A stretch of 64,000 nt of DNA. It comes from CAVUBL01 sp963837945. Its GTDB lineage: Bacteria; Acidobacteriota; Thermoanaerobaculia; Multivoradales; DATKCC01. Below the pieces are notes generated by a model. The model did not search any database. It was given only the letters and a program-made list of their open reading frames with translations, and was not told where the DNA came from. This document shows, piece by piece, positions 51,442 through 63,964 of the stretch; within the stretch, counting starts at the first letter, position 1, and every line of letters begins with the position of its first letter. A program made the position numbers and the translations under genes. The stretch spans positions 124,001-188,000 of the forward strand of contig CAWIQD010000030.1 of NCBI GenBank assembly GCA_963837945.1, read 5' to 3'.

Positions 51442-51999
51442 ATGGCCACCCTCGAGCAAGGCGAGACCGGAGACCTCCGGCTCCGCCCGGCCATACCCTC
51501 CGACGCCGAGTGGCTCAAACGCTGGCGCGAGGAGTGGAGCGTACGCCGGTTCCAGCCCCTCCACGACCTCTCGGTCGCTCAGCTGCGCTCGGACGTCGCC
51601 GCCCAACGCATGCGCGACCTCTACCGCGGCCGGGGCGAGAAGTTCCAGTGGATCATCGAGGAGGACGCCGCGCCGGCCGGCTGGATCACCCTGGTGGTCT
51701 CGAACTGGGAGCACGGCCTGGCCGAGGTGGGCTACGCTCTGGCGACCGAGCGCCAGGGCCGCGGCGTGATGACCCGCGCCCTGGTGATGCTGGTCGCCGA
51801 CCTCTTCGGGCAGACCGGGCTCGAGCGCGTCGAGGCGCGGTGCGCGATCGACAACGCCGCCTCGAAGCGGGTGCTCGAGAAGGCCGGCTTCCGCCACGAG
51901 GGCGTCCTGCGGAGCTACTTCCGGCTTCACGGCCGCCGGGTGGACAACCACCTGTACGCGATCCTCAAGGACGACTGGCTGGCCGCCGGCCGCCGGTAG
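51442..51999 (+). CDS. GNAT-family N-acetyltransferase (RimJ/RimL type)
   Basis: 185 aa. Acetyltransferase fold: LRLRPAIPSDAEWLKRWREE at the start, acetyl-CoA-binding motif ATERQGRGVMTRALVMLVAD, and the RimJ/RimL hallmark ARCAIDNAASKRVLEKAGFRHEGVLRSYFR. It probably acetylates an amino group on a protein N-terminus or small molecule; the substrate cannot be told. Its end meets a repeat (copy D), and it is preceded by a leaderless-type TAGAAT. Confidence 0.9.
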   Translation: MATLEQGETGDLRLRPAIPSDAEWLKRWREEWSVRRFQPLHDLSVAQLRSDVAAQRMRDLYRGRGEKFQWIIEEDAAPAGWITLVVSNWEHGLAEVGYALATERQGRGVMTRALVMLVADLFGQTGLERVEARCAIDNAASKRVLEKAGFRHEGVLRSYFRLHGRRVDNHLYAILKDDWLAAGRR

Positions 52000-52007
52000 A
52001 TCGGATC

Positions 52008-52142
52008 GCCCCCTCTCCCTCGATCCGTCTCCCTCCCTCGCGGGGGGCGAGGGACGCCCCCTCGCCATCTATGACCGCCCCCCTCACCCCGATCCCTCTC
52101 CCACCCTCGCGGGGAGGCGAGGGACGCCCCCGCCCCATCTAG
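52008..52142. repeat. Dispersed hairpin repeat, copy D (two diverged units)
   Basis: Two units with CCCTCGCGGGG...CGAGGGACGCCCCC, each ending in CCATCTA, in the convergent gap between the GNAT and helicase genes. It resembles copies A-C in layout (C-run, turn, G-run, GACGCCCC) but differs in sequence, so it may be a subfamily. Confidence 0.65.
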
Positions 52143-52181
52143 CGGGTCACAAGCTTACTCGCTCGATCCCGATCTGTGCAG

Positions 52182-54443
<2,262 letters not shown>

Positions 54444-54734
54444 GGGGGGACAGTCTCTCCGAGGAGAGGGGGGATCCGCAACCGCGGCGAGCACCGCCCG
54501 GCCGCCCGGAGGAACCGGCCAAGAATTTCTTCGTCTTTTTTTTCGAGTTCGGGAATGTGCCGGCCCTGTCCGAGGTTTTGGCGGTCGGTTCGCGAGATCG
54601 TCGCCGGACAGCGTGTCCGGAGCTCGCGACTTCTCGGCGTGGGCGAAACGCGCCCCCGCCTACAGCACCGAGTCGGAAGGTACGGATTTTTCGTCTCCGA
54701 CCCGAGTCTGAGGACAAGTTAGGAGAACGAGAAA
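54444..54734. other. Long leader region of the cold-shock gene
   Basis: About 290 bp between divergent pcrA and csp. It includes an AT-richer tract (54520-54555: TTTCTTCGTCTTTTTTTTTC) and GGATTTTTCG near 54681. This probably is the promoter plus a long 5' UTR like those of cspA-type genes. I could not place the promoter or a cold box with confidence. Confidence 0.4.
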
Positions 54735-54941
54735 ATGAGTACCACCGGCATCGTGAAGTGGTTCAACGACACCAAGGGCTTCGGCTTCATCACGCCCGAG
54801 GACGGCGGCAAGGATTGCTTCGTCCATCACACCGCCATTCAGGGCAGCGGCTTCAAAAGCCTCAACGAAGGCGATCGGGTCGAGTTCGACGTGGTGCAGG
54901 GCCAGAAGGGCCCCGCCGCCGAGAACGTCCGCAAGGTCTGA
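54735..54941 (+). CDS. cspA: Cold-shock domain protein
   Basis: 68 aa, a complete CSD: STTGIVKWFNDTKGFGFITP (RNP1 KGFGFI), DCFVHHTAIQ (RNP2), ending in GQKGPAAENVRKV. It binds single-stranded nucleic acid as an RNA chaperone. Ribosome site TAGGAGAACG nine nt before the ATG. A strong terminator follows, so it is transcribed alone. Confidence 0.97.
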   Translation: MSTTGIVKWFNDTKGFGFITPEDGGKDCFVHHTAIQGSGFKSLNEGDRVEFDVVQGQKGPAAENVRKV

Positions 54942-54967
54942 AACCCGCTTCACACGCTGTAGGAACC

Positions 54968-55007
54968 ACGGCCCGCTTCGAGGAATCGAAGCGGGCCGTC
55001 GGCTTTT
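54968..55007 (+). terminator. Rho-independent terminator after cspA
   Basis: Thirteen-bp perfect arms ACGGCCCGCTTCG / CGAAGCGGGCCGT with a 6-nt loop (AGGAAT), then CGGCTTTT, 26 bp after the stop. Confidence 0.9.
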
Positions 55008-55090
55008 GGGGAGGGCGAGCGGCGGCCGGCGGCGCATTCGCCTGGACGTTGGCCGAAGACGGTCCGTAGATCCGGAAAAGGAGAGCTCTC

Positions 55091-55648
55091 ATGCGTCGCA
55101 TCGCCGTGCTCGCCGCCGCCACCCTCGGCTTCGCTCTGCTGCTCGTCCAGGGCGCACCTCGAACCGCCGCCGACAGCCCCTCCGAGGTCGTGGTGGCCAA
55201 CTTCCCCGAGGTCCAGAGAGTCGCGGGAAGCGTGTCGGTGGCGGGGCCGGTCCCGCACTCCAGCCTGGTCCGCAAGCTCGGCGTGGTCGTGCCGCCGGTC
55301 GAGCGCTCGGCGACGACCGGGCTGGTCGAGGCGGGCACCGTCGACGCCGCCGGGTTCACCCACGCGGTGCTCGGTCTGCGCGGCGAGGTGCAGGGCAACC
55401 TGCTGCGCGAAGGGGTGGTCGGGGCGGTGCTGGTGCCGGACGAGGAGCCGGTGGTCAAGTCGCTCCTCGAGCAGGGGCGCTACGAGTTCCCGGTGGAGGT
55501 CCGGGCGAAGGTGCTCAAGGACGCTCGCGGCTACTTCTCCTCCGACCAGCCCCGCCAGGTGCTCGGCTTCCCTCGCTACCGCGTGTTCCTCTACAACAGC
55601 TCGGACCGAGCGGTGAACGCGGACCTCTACGTCTATCTGACCGATTGA
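55091..55648 (+). CDS. Conserved exported protein (55 kb region)
   Basis: 185 aa. Signal peptide (AVLAAATLGFALLLVQGAPRTAA). Then strands with VVANFPEVQRVAGSVSVAGP and a beta-rich domain (GLVEAGTVDAAGFTHAVLGL, EFPVEVRAKVLKD, RYRVFLYNSSDRAVNADLYVYLTD). One ATG with ribosome site AAAGGAG. No cysteines except possibly none in the mature part. It is probably periplasmic. I do not recognise the family; the end-on gene zwf reads the other way. An 8-bp-arm hairpin (55653-55671) follows the stop without a T-run. Confidence 0.75.
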   Translation: MRRIAVLAAATLGFALLLVQGAPRTAADSPSEVVVANFPEVQRVAGSVSVAGPVPHSSLVRKLGVVVPPVERSATTGLVEAGTVDAAGFTHAVLGLRGEVQGNLLREGVVGAVLVPDEEPVVKSLLEQGRYEFPVEVRAKVLKDARGYFSSDQPRQVLGFPRYRVFLYNSSDRAVNADLYVYLTD

Positions 55649-55823
55649 TCGCGTCGCCCGCCCCGGGCGACCGACTCACTCGGCGGGAGGGGCTCGACGC
55701 CGGTGAGCTCCCCGGCGAGGTCGCGAAGCCGGCGGCGGGCCTCCTCGTCGTAGGCCTGGTCGTCCCCGACCGTTGCCCCCGTTTCCCCACGATGCAGGTC
55801 GGATGCCGGCAGGCTCCCGTCCC

Positions 55824-57386
55824 TCAGGCGTTCTTGCCCACCTGGAGGGCCCGCCAGGAGCGCCCTTCCCGCTCGAGGAGGTCGTGCGAGCGGTCCGGGC
55901 CCCAGGTTCCGGCGCGGTAGTTCGGCAGGTCGTCCGGCGGGCCGCTCTCGTGGCGCTCGACGATCGGGTCGACGATCGACCAGGCCTGGTCGATCCAGTC
56001 GGCGCGGGCGAACAGGGTCTGGTTGCCCTGCATGACGTCGAGCAGCAGCCAGGCGTAGGCCCGGGGCGGCGAGCCCCCGCCGAAGGCGTCGGCGTACAGG
56101 AAGCGCGAGGTCACCGGCGTCAGGCGGATGTCCGGGCCCGGCTGCTTGGCGATGAAGGTCTGGAGGATTCCCTCCTGGGGCTGGAGCCGGAAGACCAGCA
56201 CGTTCTTGCGGATGGGGCGGTCCTCCTCGAGCGGGAACATCAAGTGCGGCGTCGGCTTGAAGAACACCGCCACCTCGGTGAGCTTGCGGGCCAGGCGCTT
56301 GCCGGTGCGCAGGTAGAACGGCACCCCGGCCCAGCGCCAGCTGTCGAGCTCCAGGCGCAGGGCGGCGAAGGTCGGCGTGGTCGACGCGTCGTCGACGCCC
56401 TTCTCGGCCCGGTAGCCGGGCACCTCCTCGCCTTCGACCACGCCCGGGCCGTACTGACCGAGCACGCAGTCCTCGGCGGCGAGGCGGCGGACCGAGCGCA
56501 GCACCTTGACCGTCTCGTCGCGCAGCGAGGCGCCGTCGAAGTAGACCGGCGGGTCGACCGCCGTCATGCACAGGAGCTGGAGGAGGTGGTTCTGGACCAT
56601 GTCCCGCACCACGCCGGTCTTCTCGTAGAACCTGGCGCGCGTGCCGATGCCGATGTCCTCGGAGGCGGTGATCTGGACGTGGTCGATGAAGTCCCGGTTC
56701 CAGATCGGCTCGAAGGCCGGGTTGGCGAACCGGAAGACGAGCATGTTCTGGACCGTCTCCTTGCCCAGGTAGTGGTCGATCCGGTAGATCTGCTCCTCGT
56801 CGAAAGCGGAGCGCAGCTCGCGGTCGAGGGCCCGGGCCGAAGCGCGGTCCTCGCCGAACGGCTTCTCGATCACCAGCCGGCGCCAGTCACCGTCGTCCGA
56901 ATGGTCGCTCGAGCGCCGGGCGAGCCCCGAGTCACCGAGCTTCCCGGCGATGGTCCCGAAGAGCGAAGGCGGGGTCGCGAGATGGAAGAAGGCGTTGCCC
57001 GGGATGCCGTGCTCGTCGCGGAGCTCCTCGATCCGGCCGCCGAGCCGCTCGTAGTCCTCGGTGGTCGTCAGATCGCCCGCCTGGTAGTGGATCCGGGGCG
57101 CGAGCCGGTCCCACACCCGGCGGTCGAAGTCGCAGCCCTCCTCGACCGCCTGGCGCATCCGGCGGCGGAACTCCTCGTCGCTCCACTCGGAGCGCGCAAG
57201 CCCGAGGAGCGCGAAGCGGTCGGGCAGGAGGTTTCTCGCCGCGAGCTCGAAGATCGAGGGCAAGAGATCCTTGCGCGTCAGGTCTCCCGAGGCCCCGAAG
57301 ACGACCATCACGCAGGGGTCCGCGGCGACCTCGGGGCTCCCGGAGCGCTCGGCTTCCAGCACGGTCTGCTCGGTGTGGGCCGTCAT
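55824..57386 (-). CDS. zwf: Glucose-6-phosphate dehydrogenase
   Basis: 520 aa from the ATG at 57386. Motifs: VVFGASGDLTRKDLLPSIFE (NADP-binding GxxGDL), LVIEKPFGEDRASARAL and RIDHYLGKETVQNMLVFRFA (catalytic His). It oxidises glucose-6-P to 6-phosphogluconolactone with reduction of NADP. The 63 residues upstream read in frame from gnd's end are not needed. It is the last gene of the operon, after gnd with a one-base gap between stop and start. Confidence 0.96.
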   Translation of the reverse strand: MTAHTEQTVLEAERSGSPEVAADPCVMVVFGASGDLTRKDLLPSIFELAARNLLPDRFALLGLARSEWSDEEFRRRMRQAVEEGCDFDRRVWDRLAPRIHYQAGDLTTTEDYERLGGRIEELRDEHGIPGNAFFHLATPPSLFGTIAGKLGDSGLARRSSDHSDDGDWRRLVIEKPFGEDRASARALDRELRSAFDEEQIYRIDHYLGKETVQNMLVFRFANPAFEPIWNRDFIDHVQITASEDIGIGTRARFYEKTGVVRDMVQNHLLQLLCMTAVDPPVYFDGASLRDETVKVLRSVRRLAAEDCVLGQYGPGVVEGEEVPGYRAEKGVDDASTTPTFAALRLELDSWRWAGVPFYLRTGKRLARKLTEVAVFFKPTPHLMFPLEEDRPIRKNVLVFRLQPQEGILQTFIAKQPGPDIRLTPVTSRFLYADAFGGGSPPRAYAWLLLDVMQGNQTLFARADWIDQAWSIVDPIVERHESGPPDDLPNYRAGTWGPDRSHDLLEREGRSWRALQVGKNA

Positions 57387-57387
57387 C

Positions 57388-58311
<924 letters not shown>

Positions 58312-58336
58312 GGCGAACAACCTCCTTCCGGGTGCT

Positions 58337-61162
58337 TCACGTGAGCTCGTCGACGAGGGCTTCCAGGCCGGCGGCCGGGTCGCCTTCCAGGTGGACCCGC
58401 ATCACCCGCCGGCCGTGCTCGGCGAGCGAGCGAAAGTCTCCCAGCGCCTGGGCGCGGAGCAGTGTGGCGAAGCCGTAGCCGGCGTCCGGGATGGTGAGGT
58501 CCTCCTGCTCCGAGCCGGCGGTGAAGAGGAGGTAGACGCCGGAGTCCGGACCGCCCTTGTGGAGCTGGCCGGTCGAGTGGAGGTAGCGCGGGCCGTAGCC
58601 GAGGGTGGTCGCGACGCGGTGCCGGTCGCGCACGGCGCGGCGGAGCTTGGCGAGCGGCCGGTGGCGCTCCGGGGTCCGCCGGAAGTACGGCAGGAGCGCC
58701 AGGTAGTCGCCCTCCCGGAGGCCGTCGAGAAGCCGGCCGACGGCCTCGACCGGCCCGTCTTTGCCGCCCCCGGCCTCGCCGCCGGTCCACACCGCCAGCC
58801 TCCCTCGCTCGGCGGCGGGCGGCGGCTCGTCGAAGCCCCCCTTCTCGCGCCAGACCCCGAGGAGCTCGCGCGTGTTCTCCTTGCTCTCGGTGACGTTCGG
58901 CTCGTCGAACGGGTCGACCCCGAGGATCGCGCCGGCGGTGGCGGTCGCCACCTCCCAGCGGAAGATCTCGGCGCCGAGGTCGAGCCGGTCGTCGAGGGCG
59001 ATCCGGACGACCGGATGGCCGGCCTCCTCCAGGTCCCGGAGACGCTGGCGCCGGTCCGGGTCCTGCTCGTCGGCGAGCTCGAGCGCCACGAACACCCGGT
59101 CGGAGCCGTAGTCCTTCGGCGTGCCGAGCGGCTCGCCCTCGACCGGCACCAGGCCGCGGCCCAGCTTGCCCGTGCTCTCGGCGAGGAGCTGCTCGACCCA
59201 GTAAGCGAACGGCGCCACCGGCTCGTCGATCACGAAGGTGACCTTGTCGCGCCCGGTCCGGGCGAGGAGGCCGAGCGCCGCGCCCAGGTGGAGCCCCGGG
59301 TTGCGCTCCGGGGGCACCGCCCCGGCCGAGCTCGCCGCCTGGCGCCCGGCGCGCTCGAGGACCGCACCGAGATCGACACCGAGCAGCGCCATCGGCACCA
59401 GGCCGAAGTTGGAGAGGGCCGAGTAGCGGCCGCCGAAGTCGGGCGGGTTCTCGAACAGGTGCCGGAAGCCCCGGTCGCGGGCCTCCTCGGCGAGCGGGCT
59501 CCCCGGGTCGGTGATCGCCACGAAGCGCCCGCCCGGCTCGGAGCCACCCAGGCGCTCGGCGACGCGGGCGTAGAAGTACCGGTAGAAGCTCAGGGTCTCG
59601 GTCGTGGTGCCCGACTTGCTCGAGACGACGAACAGGGTCCGCTCGAGGTCGATCGCCTCCTCGACCGCGCGGACGGCCTCCGGATCGGTCGAGTCGAGCA
59701 CCTGGAGATCGGGCCACCCGCGCTCGGGGCCGAACACCCGGCTCGCGACCTCGGGCCACAGGCTGCTGCCCCCCATGCCCAGGACCACGACGTGGGCCAG
59801 GCCCTCGGACCGGGCGGCGCGGGCGAAGGCCTCCAGCCCGCCGGCCTCGGCACGAAAGGCGGCCGGCGCGTCGAGCCAGCCCAGGCGGCCGGCGATCGCT
59901 TCGGCGGTCGCCTCGTCGTCGGTCCAGAGGGTCGTGTCCCGGGCGTGGAGGCGGCGGCCGAAGCGACGTTCGGCGAGCGCCGCGAGGCCGTCGCCCAGCC
60001 CCTTGCCGGCGTACTCCTGGCGCGTGGCGGCCGCGCCCAGGATCGCCTCGCGCTTCGCCTCGAGGGTCCGCATCAGGTCGTCGTAGGGGGCGACGAACTT
60101 CTCCATGCCTTCGTTCAGGAGCTGCCAGGTGACGGCGTCGAAGTCGATCCCCACCTCTTCGAGCTCGTCCATCAGGGCGTGCGCCTCGTCGAGCCCCTCG
60201 TCGACCGTGCCCGGCTCGACCCGGCCGTGGTCGGCGAAGGCGTCGATGGTCGCGTCCGGAAGGGTGTTGACCGTGTCGGGCCCGATCAGCGGCTCGACGT
60301 AGCGCACGTCGCGGTAGAGGGGGTTCTTGGTGCTGGTCGACGCCCAGAGCACCCGCTGGACGCGCGCACCCTTGTCCGCCAGGGCCTGCCAGCGCTCGCC
60401 GGAGAAGATCTCCCGGAAGCTCTGGTAGGCGAGCTTGGCGTTGGCGATCGCCGCCCGCCCGAGGAGCTGCTCGGGACGCGGAGCGTCGCCCGAGCTCACC
60501 TCCGGCTGGATCCGCTGCCCCAACAGGTGATCGACCAGCACGTCGATGCGCGACAGGAAGAAGCTCGCCACCGAGCCGATCCCGGCCACGTCCAGACCCT
60601 CGGCGGCACGGCGCTCGAGGGCGTCGACGTAGGCGTGGGCCACCGCCTCGTAGGCCTCGATCGAGAACAACAGGGTGATGTTGACGTTGATCCCCCGGTA
60701 GAGGCTCTCCTCGATCGCCGGCACCCCGGCCTCGCTGCCCGGGATCTTGATCAGCACGTTGGGCCGGTCGACCGCGTCGAACAGCCGGCGGGCCTCGTCG
60801 ACGGTCGCCTCGGTGTCGTGGAGCAGGTAGGGCGAGACCTCGAGGCTCACGAAGCCGTCGGCGCCCTCGGACTCGTCGAAGACCGGGCGCAGCACGTCGC
60901 AGGCGGAGCGCACGTCGTCGACCGCCAGGCGCTCGTAGATCTCGTCGACCGCGAGGCCCTGGCGCACCAGCTCCTCGATCTGCTCGTCGTAGGCCGCGCC
61001 CCCCGAGATCGCCTGGTCGAAGATCTTGGGGTTGGAGGTGACGCCCCGCAGGCCCGCCTCGCGCACCCGGCGCTCGAGAGCGCCGTCGCGGAGCATGGTG
61101 CGGGTGAGGTTGTCCAGCCAGTAGCTCTGACCGTGCTCGTGGAGTGCGATCAACGGGTTCAT
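58337..61162 (-). CDS. tal-pgi: Bifunctional transaldolase / glucose-6-phosphate isomerase
   Basis: 941 aa from the ATG at 61162. The N-terminal ~360 residues are transaldolase: GLRGVTSNPKIFDQAISGGA, NVLIKIPGSEAGVPAIEESL (Schiff-base Lys in LIKIPGS) and GINVNITLLFSIEAYEAVAH. From about residue 400 a glucose-6-phosphate isomerase follows: VVVLGMGGSSLWPEVASRVF, FVVSSKSGTTTETLSFYRYF and GGRFVAITDPGSPLAE. The fusion would couple the end of the non-oxidative pentose phosphate route to glycolysis and gluconeogenesis. Overlaps pgl by 4 bp (ATGA). Confidence 0.95.
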   Translation of the reverse strand: MNPLIALHEHGQSYWLDNLTRTMLRDGALERRVREAGLRGVTSNPKIFDQAISGGAAYDEQIEELVRQGLAVDEIYERLAVDDVRSACDVLRPVFDESEGADGFVSLEVSPYLLHDTEATVDEARRLFDAVDRPNVLIKIPGSEAGVPAIEESLYRGINVNITLLFSIEAYEAVAHAYVDALERRAAEGLDVAGIGSVASFFLSRIDVLVDHLLGQRIQPEVSSGDAPRPEQLLGRAAIANAKLAYQSFREIFSGERWQALADKGARVQRVLWASTSTKNPLYRDVRYVEPLIGPDTVNTLPDATIDAFADHGRVEPGTVDEGLDEAHALMDELEEVGIDFDAVTWQLLNEGMEKFVAPYDDLMRTLEAKREAILGAAATRQEYAGKGLGDGLAALAERRFGRRLHARDTTLWTDDEATAEAIAGRLGWLDAPAAFRAEAGGLEAFARAARSEGLAHVVVLGMGGSSLWPEVASRVFGPERGWPDLQVLDSTDPEAVRAVEEAIDLERTLFVVSSKSGTTTETLSFYRYFYARVAERLGGSEPGGRFVAITDPGSPLAEEARDRGFRHLFENPPDFGGRYSALSNFGLVPMALLGVDLGAVLERAGRQAASSAGAVPPERNPGLHLGAALGLLARTGRDKVTFVIDEPVAPFAYWVEQLLAESTGKLGRGLVPVEGEPLGTPKDYGSDRVFVALELADEQDPDRRQRLRDLEEAGHPVVRIALDDRLDLGAEIFRWEVATATAGAILGVDPFDEPNVTESKENTRELLGVWREKGGFDEPPPAAERGRLAVWTGGEAGGGKDGPVEAVGRLLDGLREGDYLALLPYFRRTPERHRPLAKLRRAVRDRHRVATTLGYGPRYLHSTGQLHKGGPDSGVYLLFTAGSEQEDLTIPDAGYGFATLLRAQALGDFRSLAEHGRRVMRVHLEGDPAAGLEALVDELT

Positions 61163-61953
61163 GGTGCGGTCCCTTCCGCCGCGCTCGGGGCGCGGCACAT
61201 CGAGGTGAGCGTGTCGCCGGCGAGGCGGCCGGCCGCCGCCTCGTCGACCAGCCAGGCGAGCTCGCCGCCGTCCGGCCGGACTCCGGCTGCCGGCAGCGCG
61301 TCCGGCGGCTCCTCGCCCGCGAGCACCCGCGAGAGCGCCTCGGCCTTGCCGGCGCCGGCGATCAGGAAGAGGACCCGCCGGGCGGCGTTGATCGCCGGCA
61401 GGGTGAGGGTGATCCGCGGATGCGCCAGATGCTCCGGCGCGCAGGAGGAGACCAGGCGCGCGGTCTCCGCGAGCGCCGGGCAGCCGGGCATGAGCGAGGC
61501 GGTGTGGCCGTCCTCGCCGAGCCCGAGGAGGACGAGATCGAAGCGCGGGCGCTCGGTGCCGCGCCCCGCGCCGGCGGCGAGGCCGAACCAGCGCTCGAGC
61601 GTCTCCTCGTAGGCCGCGGCCGACGCCTCGGCCGAGCCTCGCCCGGTCGGCACCGGGTGGACGTTGGCCGCCGGCACCGGGGCGCCGGCGAGCAGGGTCT
61701 CGCGGACCATCCGGTAGTTGCTGTCCGGGTGGTCGGGCGGCACCAGGCGCTCGTCACCCCAGAAGAGGTGGACCCGCGCCCACTCGACGGCGGCGGTTGC
61801 GGCGAGGAGGCGGTAGGTCGCGGCCGGGGTGTGGCCGCCCGCCAGGGCCACCGCGAAGCGTCCGTGCGCCGCGATCGAAGCGCGCGCCGCGTCGACGAAC
61901 CGGGCGGCCGCCGCCTCGGCCAGGGCCTCCGGGTCGGGGTGGACTTCGATCAC
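61159..61953 (-). CDS. pgl: 6-phosphogluconolactonase
   Basis: 264 aa from the GTG in a GTGA overlap with fbp. SugarP isomerase-like fold: FAVALAGGHTPAATYRLLAA, VHLFWGDERLVPPDHPDSNYRMV and DLVLLGLGEDGHTASLMPG. It hydrolyses 6-phosphogluconolactone to 6-phosphogluconate, the step between zwf and gnd, which are both in the operon. The gene upstream in the same frame is fbp, so an apparent longer N-terminus is not real. Confidence 0.95.
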   Translation of the reverse strand: MIEVHPDPEALAEAAAARFVDAARASIAAHGRFAVALAGGHTPAATYRLLAATAAVEWARVHLFWGDERLVPPDHPDSNYRMVRETLLAGAPVPAANVHPVPTGRGSAEASAAAYEETLERWFGLAAGAGRGTERPRFDLVLLGLGEDGHTASLMPGCPALAETARLVSSCAPEHLAHPRITLTLPAINAARRVLFLIAGAGKAEALSRVLAGEEPPDALPAAGVRPDGGELAWLVDEAAAGRLAGDTLTSMCRAPSAAEGTAP

Positions 61954-62969
61954 GCCGCCTCCCGGGAGACGAAGCGCTCGAAGGCCGCCACCTCGCGGCG
62001 GCTGCCCAGGGCCACCGGCACCGGCTGGTGGAGCGACTCGGCTTCGAGCTCCAGGATCGGCCGCCGGCCGTCGCTCGCGGCCCCGCCCGCCGCCGCCAGC
62101 ACGAAGGCGAGGGGAGCCGCCTCGTAGAGCAGGCGGATCTTGCCTTCCGGGTGCTCGCGGTCGGCCGGATAGCAGTAGATCCCCCCCTCGAGGAGGATGC
62201 GATGGAGATCGGCCACCAGGGCGCCGGTGTAGCGCAGGCTGTAGGGGTGGCGAGCGCCGCTGCCGGGGTCGTTCAGGTGCTCGAGGAACCGGCCGATCGC
62301 CGGCTCCCAGCGGTCGGCGTTGCCGGTGTTGATCGAGTAGGTCTCGCCGTGCTCGGGACACCGGATGCCGGGATGGGAGAGGAGGAACTCCCCCACCGAC
62401 GGGTCGAGCGTGAAGCCGTCGGCCCCCTCGCCCAGGGTGTAGACCAGGACGGTCGCCGGGCCGTAGAGCACGTAGCCCGCCGCCACGCGCGGCGCGCCGG
62501 AGAGGATCTCGCCGGCGACGTCGGTGCAGGGGCCCGTCGCGGGACGCCGGTGGACGGCGAAGATCGTGCCGACGCTCGCGCCCGTCTCGACATTGCCCGA
62601 GCCGTCGACCGGATCGATCGCCAGCAGGTAGGACGAGCTCTCCTCGCAGCTCTGGATCCGCGGCTCGTCGAGCTCCTCCGAGACCACCGCGGCGACCTCG
62701 GGCACGTCGGACAGCGCCGCGAGGAAAGCCCGGTTGGCGAACAGGTCGAGCTCTTTCTGGGCGTCGCCGCTGGCGTTGGTCGTGCCGGCGGCGCCCAGGC
62801 GCCCGGCCAGGGCCGCGCGACGGGCCTCGCGCGCCACCACCTTGGCGGCGAAGGCGACCTGACCCAGGAGGACGCCGAGGTCCCGGTCCGCACCGGCCTC
62901 GGCGGCCCGTGCGGTGACGTGGCGCGGCAAGGTCACGGCGCGCGCCAGCTCGAGGGCCGGATCGCTCAT
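61950..62969 (-). CDS. fbp: Fructose-1,6-bisphosphatase class I
   Basis: 339 aa from the ATG at 62969 (GGAGGAGAGG upstream). Metal-binding motif LLAIDPVDGSGNVETGASVG, preceded by AAVVSEELDEP. IYCYPADREHPEGKIRLLYEAAPLAF is the FBPase signature. It makes fructose-6-P from fructose-1,6-bisphosphate in gluconeogenesis. It overlaps glk by 4 bp (ATGA) and pgl by 4 bp. Confidence 0.94.
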   Translation of the reverse strand: MSDPALELARAVTLPRHVTARAAEAGADRDLGVLLGQVAFAAKVVAREARRAALAGRLGAAGTTNASGDAQKELDLFANRAFLAALSDVPEVAAVVSEELDEPRIQSCEESSSYLLAIDPVDGSGNVETGASVGTIFAVHRRPATGPCTDVAGEILSGAPRVAAGYVLYGPATVLVYTLGEGADGFTLDPSVGEFLLSHPGIRCPEHGETYSINTGNADRWEPAIGRFLEHLNDPGSGARHPYSLRYTGALVADLHRILLEGGIYCYPADREHPEGKIRLLYEAAPLAFVLAAAGGAASDGRRPILELEAESLHQPVPVALGSRREVAAFERFVSREAA

Positions 62970-63964
62970 CGCCTCTCCTCCTTGTACCGCGCGGCGACCC
63001 GCGCCGCGCCGCGCAGGGCCGCCTTGTCGTCGAGGATCACTCGCACCGGGACCGGCTCGAGCAGGTCGCGCATCCGGCCCTTGGCGAGGAACCTCTCCAT
63101 GAACGCCCCGCCGGGGGCCGCGAGCACCTCCCGGATCTCCGGGGCGATGCCCCCGCCGACCCAGACGCCGCCGGTTGCCAGCACCTTCAGCGCGAGGTTG
63201 CCGGCCTCGGCTCCCAGCAGACGGCAGAAGCGGTCCAGGCTGTCGGTGCAGACCTCGCAGGAGCCGGCGAGGGCCGCGCGGCTGATGGCGGGGGCGGCCT
63301 CGTCGCCCGGCGCGAGCTCCGCGACCGGGCAGCCGGCGCCGGCGCCGCCCCGGCGCACGCACAGGAAGCGATGGATCGCCTCGAGGCCCGGTCCGGAGGC
63401 CACCCGCTCCCAGCTCACGTGATCGTGCTCGCGAGCGAGGTAGGCGAGGAGGTCGCGCTCGAGCTCGTCGCCGGGGGCGAAGTCGGCGTGGCCTCCTTCG
63501 GTCGCGAAGGGCCGGTGCTCGGAGCCGTCCCAGAAGAGCCCGGCCTCGCCCAGGCCGGTGCCGGCGGCGATCAGCGCCCGGTTGCCGCGGGCGTCCCCGC
63601 CGGCCCCCGGGTGGACGGTCTCCACGGCGTCGGGGGCGAGGATCGCCACGCTCCACGCCGCGGCCTCGAGGTCGTTGATCACCGCCACCGGCACCCCCAG
63701 GTCCTCGCCCAGGGAACGCTCGTCGACCACCCAGGGAAGGTTCGTGGCGCGCACGTGGCCCTCGTGGACCGGTCCGGCGACGCCGAAGCACGCGGCCTCG
63801 AAGGCGGCGTCCCGCTCGTCGACGAAGCGGTGCACCAGGCTCGCCAGGTCGTCGTGCTCCGGGCTCGAGTACTCCGCCTCGTCGGCGATCCGGTGATCGT
63901 CCGAAGAGTCGACCAGGGCCAGACGGGTGTGGGTGCCGCCGATGTCGCCCGCCAGGATTCGCAT
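62966..63964 (-). CDS. glk: Glucokinase
   Basis: 332 aa. MRILAGDIGGTHTRLALVDS is the glucokinase (Glk/hexokinase type) phosphate loop. VAVINDLEAAAWSV has the catalytic Asp; IAAGTGLGEAGLFWDG, ATEGGHADFAPGDELERDLL, ERVASGPGLEAIHRFL and VLATGGVWVGGGIAPEI are all family landmarks. It phosphorylates glucose to glucose-6-P, the substrate of zwf and pgi in the same operon. First visible gene of the operon; the 36 bp upstream to the window edge contain no visible promoter. Confidence 0.95.
   Translation of the reverse strand: MRILAGDIGGTHTRLALVDSSDDHRIADEAEYSSPEHDDLASLVHRFVDERDAAFEAACFGVAGPVHEGHVRATNLPWVVDERSLGEDLGVPVAVINDLEAAAWSVAILAPDAVETVHPGAGGDARGNRALIAAGTGLGEAGLFWDGSEHRPFATEGGHADFAPGDELERDLLAYLAREHDHVSWERVASGPGLEAIHRFLCVRRGGAGAGCPVAELAPGDEAAPAISRAALAGSCEVCTDSLDRFCRLLGAEAGNLALKVLATGGVWVGGGIAPEIREVLAAPGGAFMERFLAKGRMRDLLEPVPVRVILDDKAALRGAARVAARYKEERR

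Noticed and set aside
55653..55671. Terminator after the 55-kb exported protein gene
   Set aside because: A clean 8-bp-arm hairpin is present but no T-run follows on either strand, so I did not list it as a terminator.
55633..55800. Possible small minus-strand gene after zwf (tail DDQAYDEEARRRLRDLAGEL)
   Set aside because: The helix-like tail is suggestive but lacks a usable start codon or ribosome site and continues a shadow frame of zwf.
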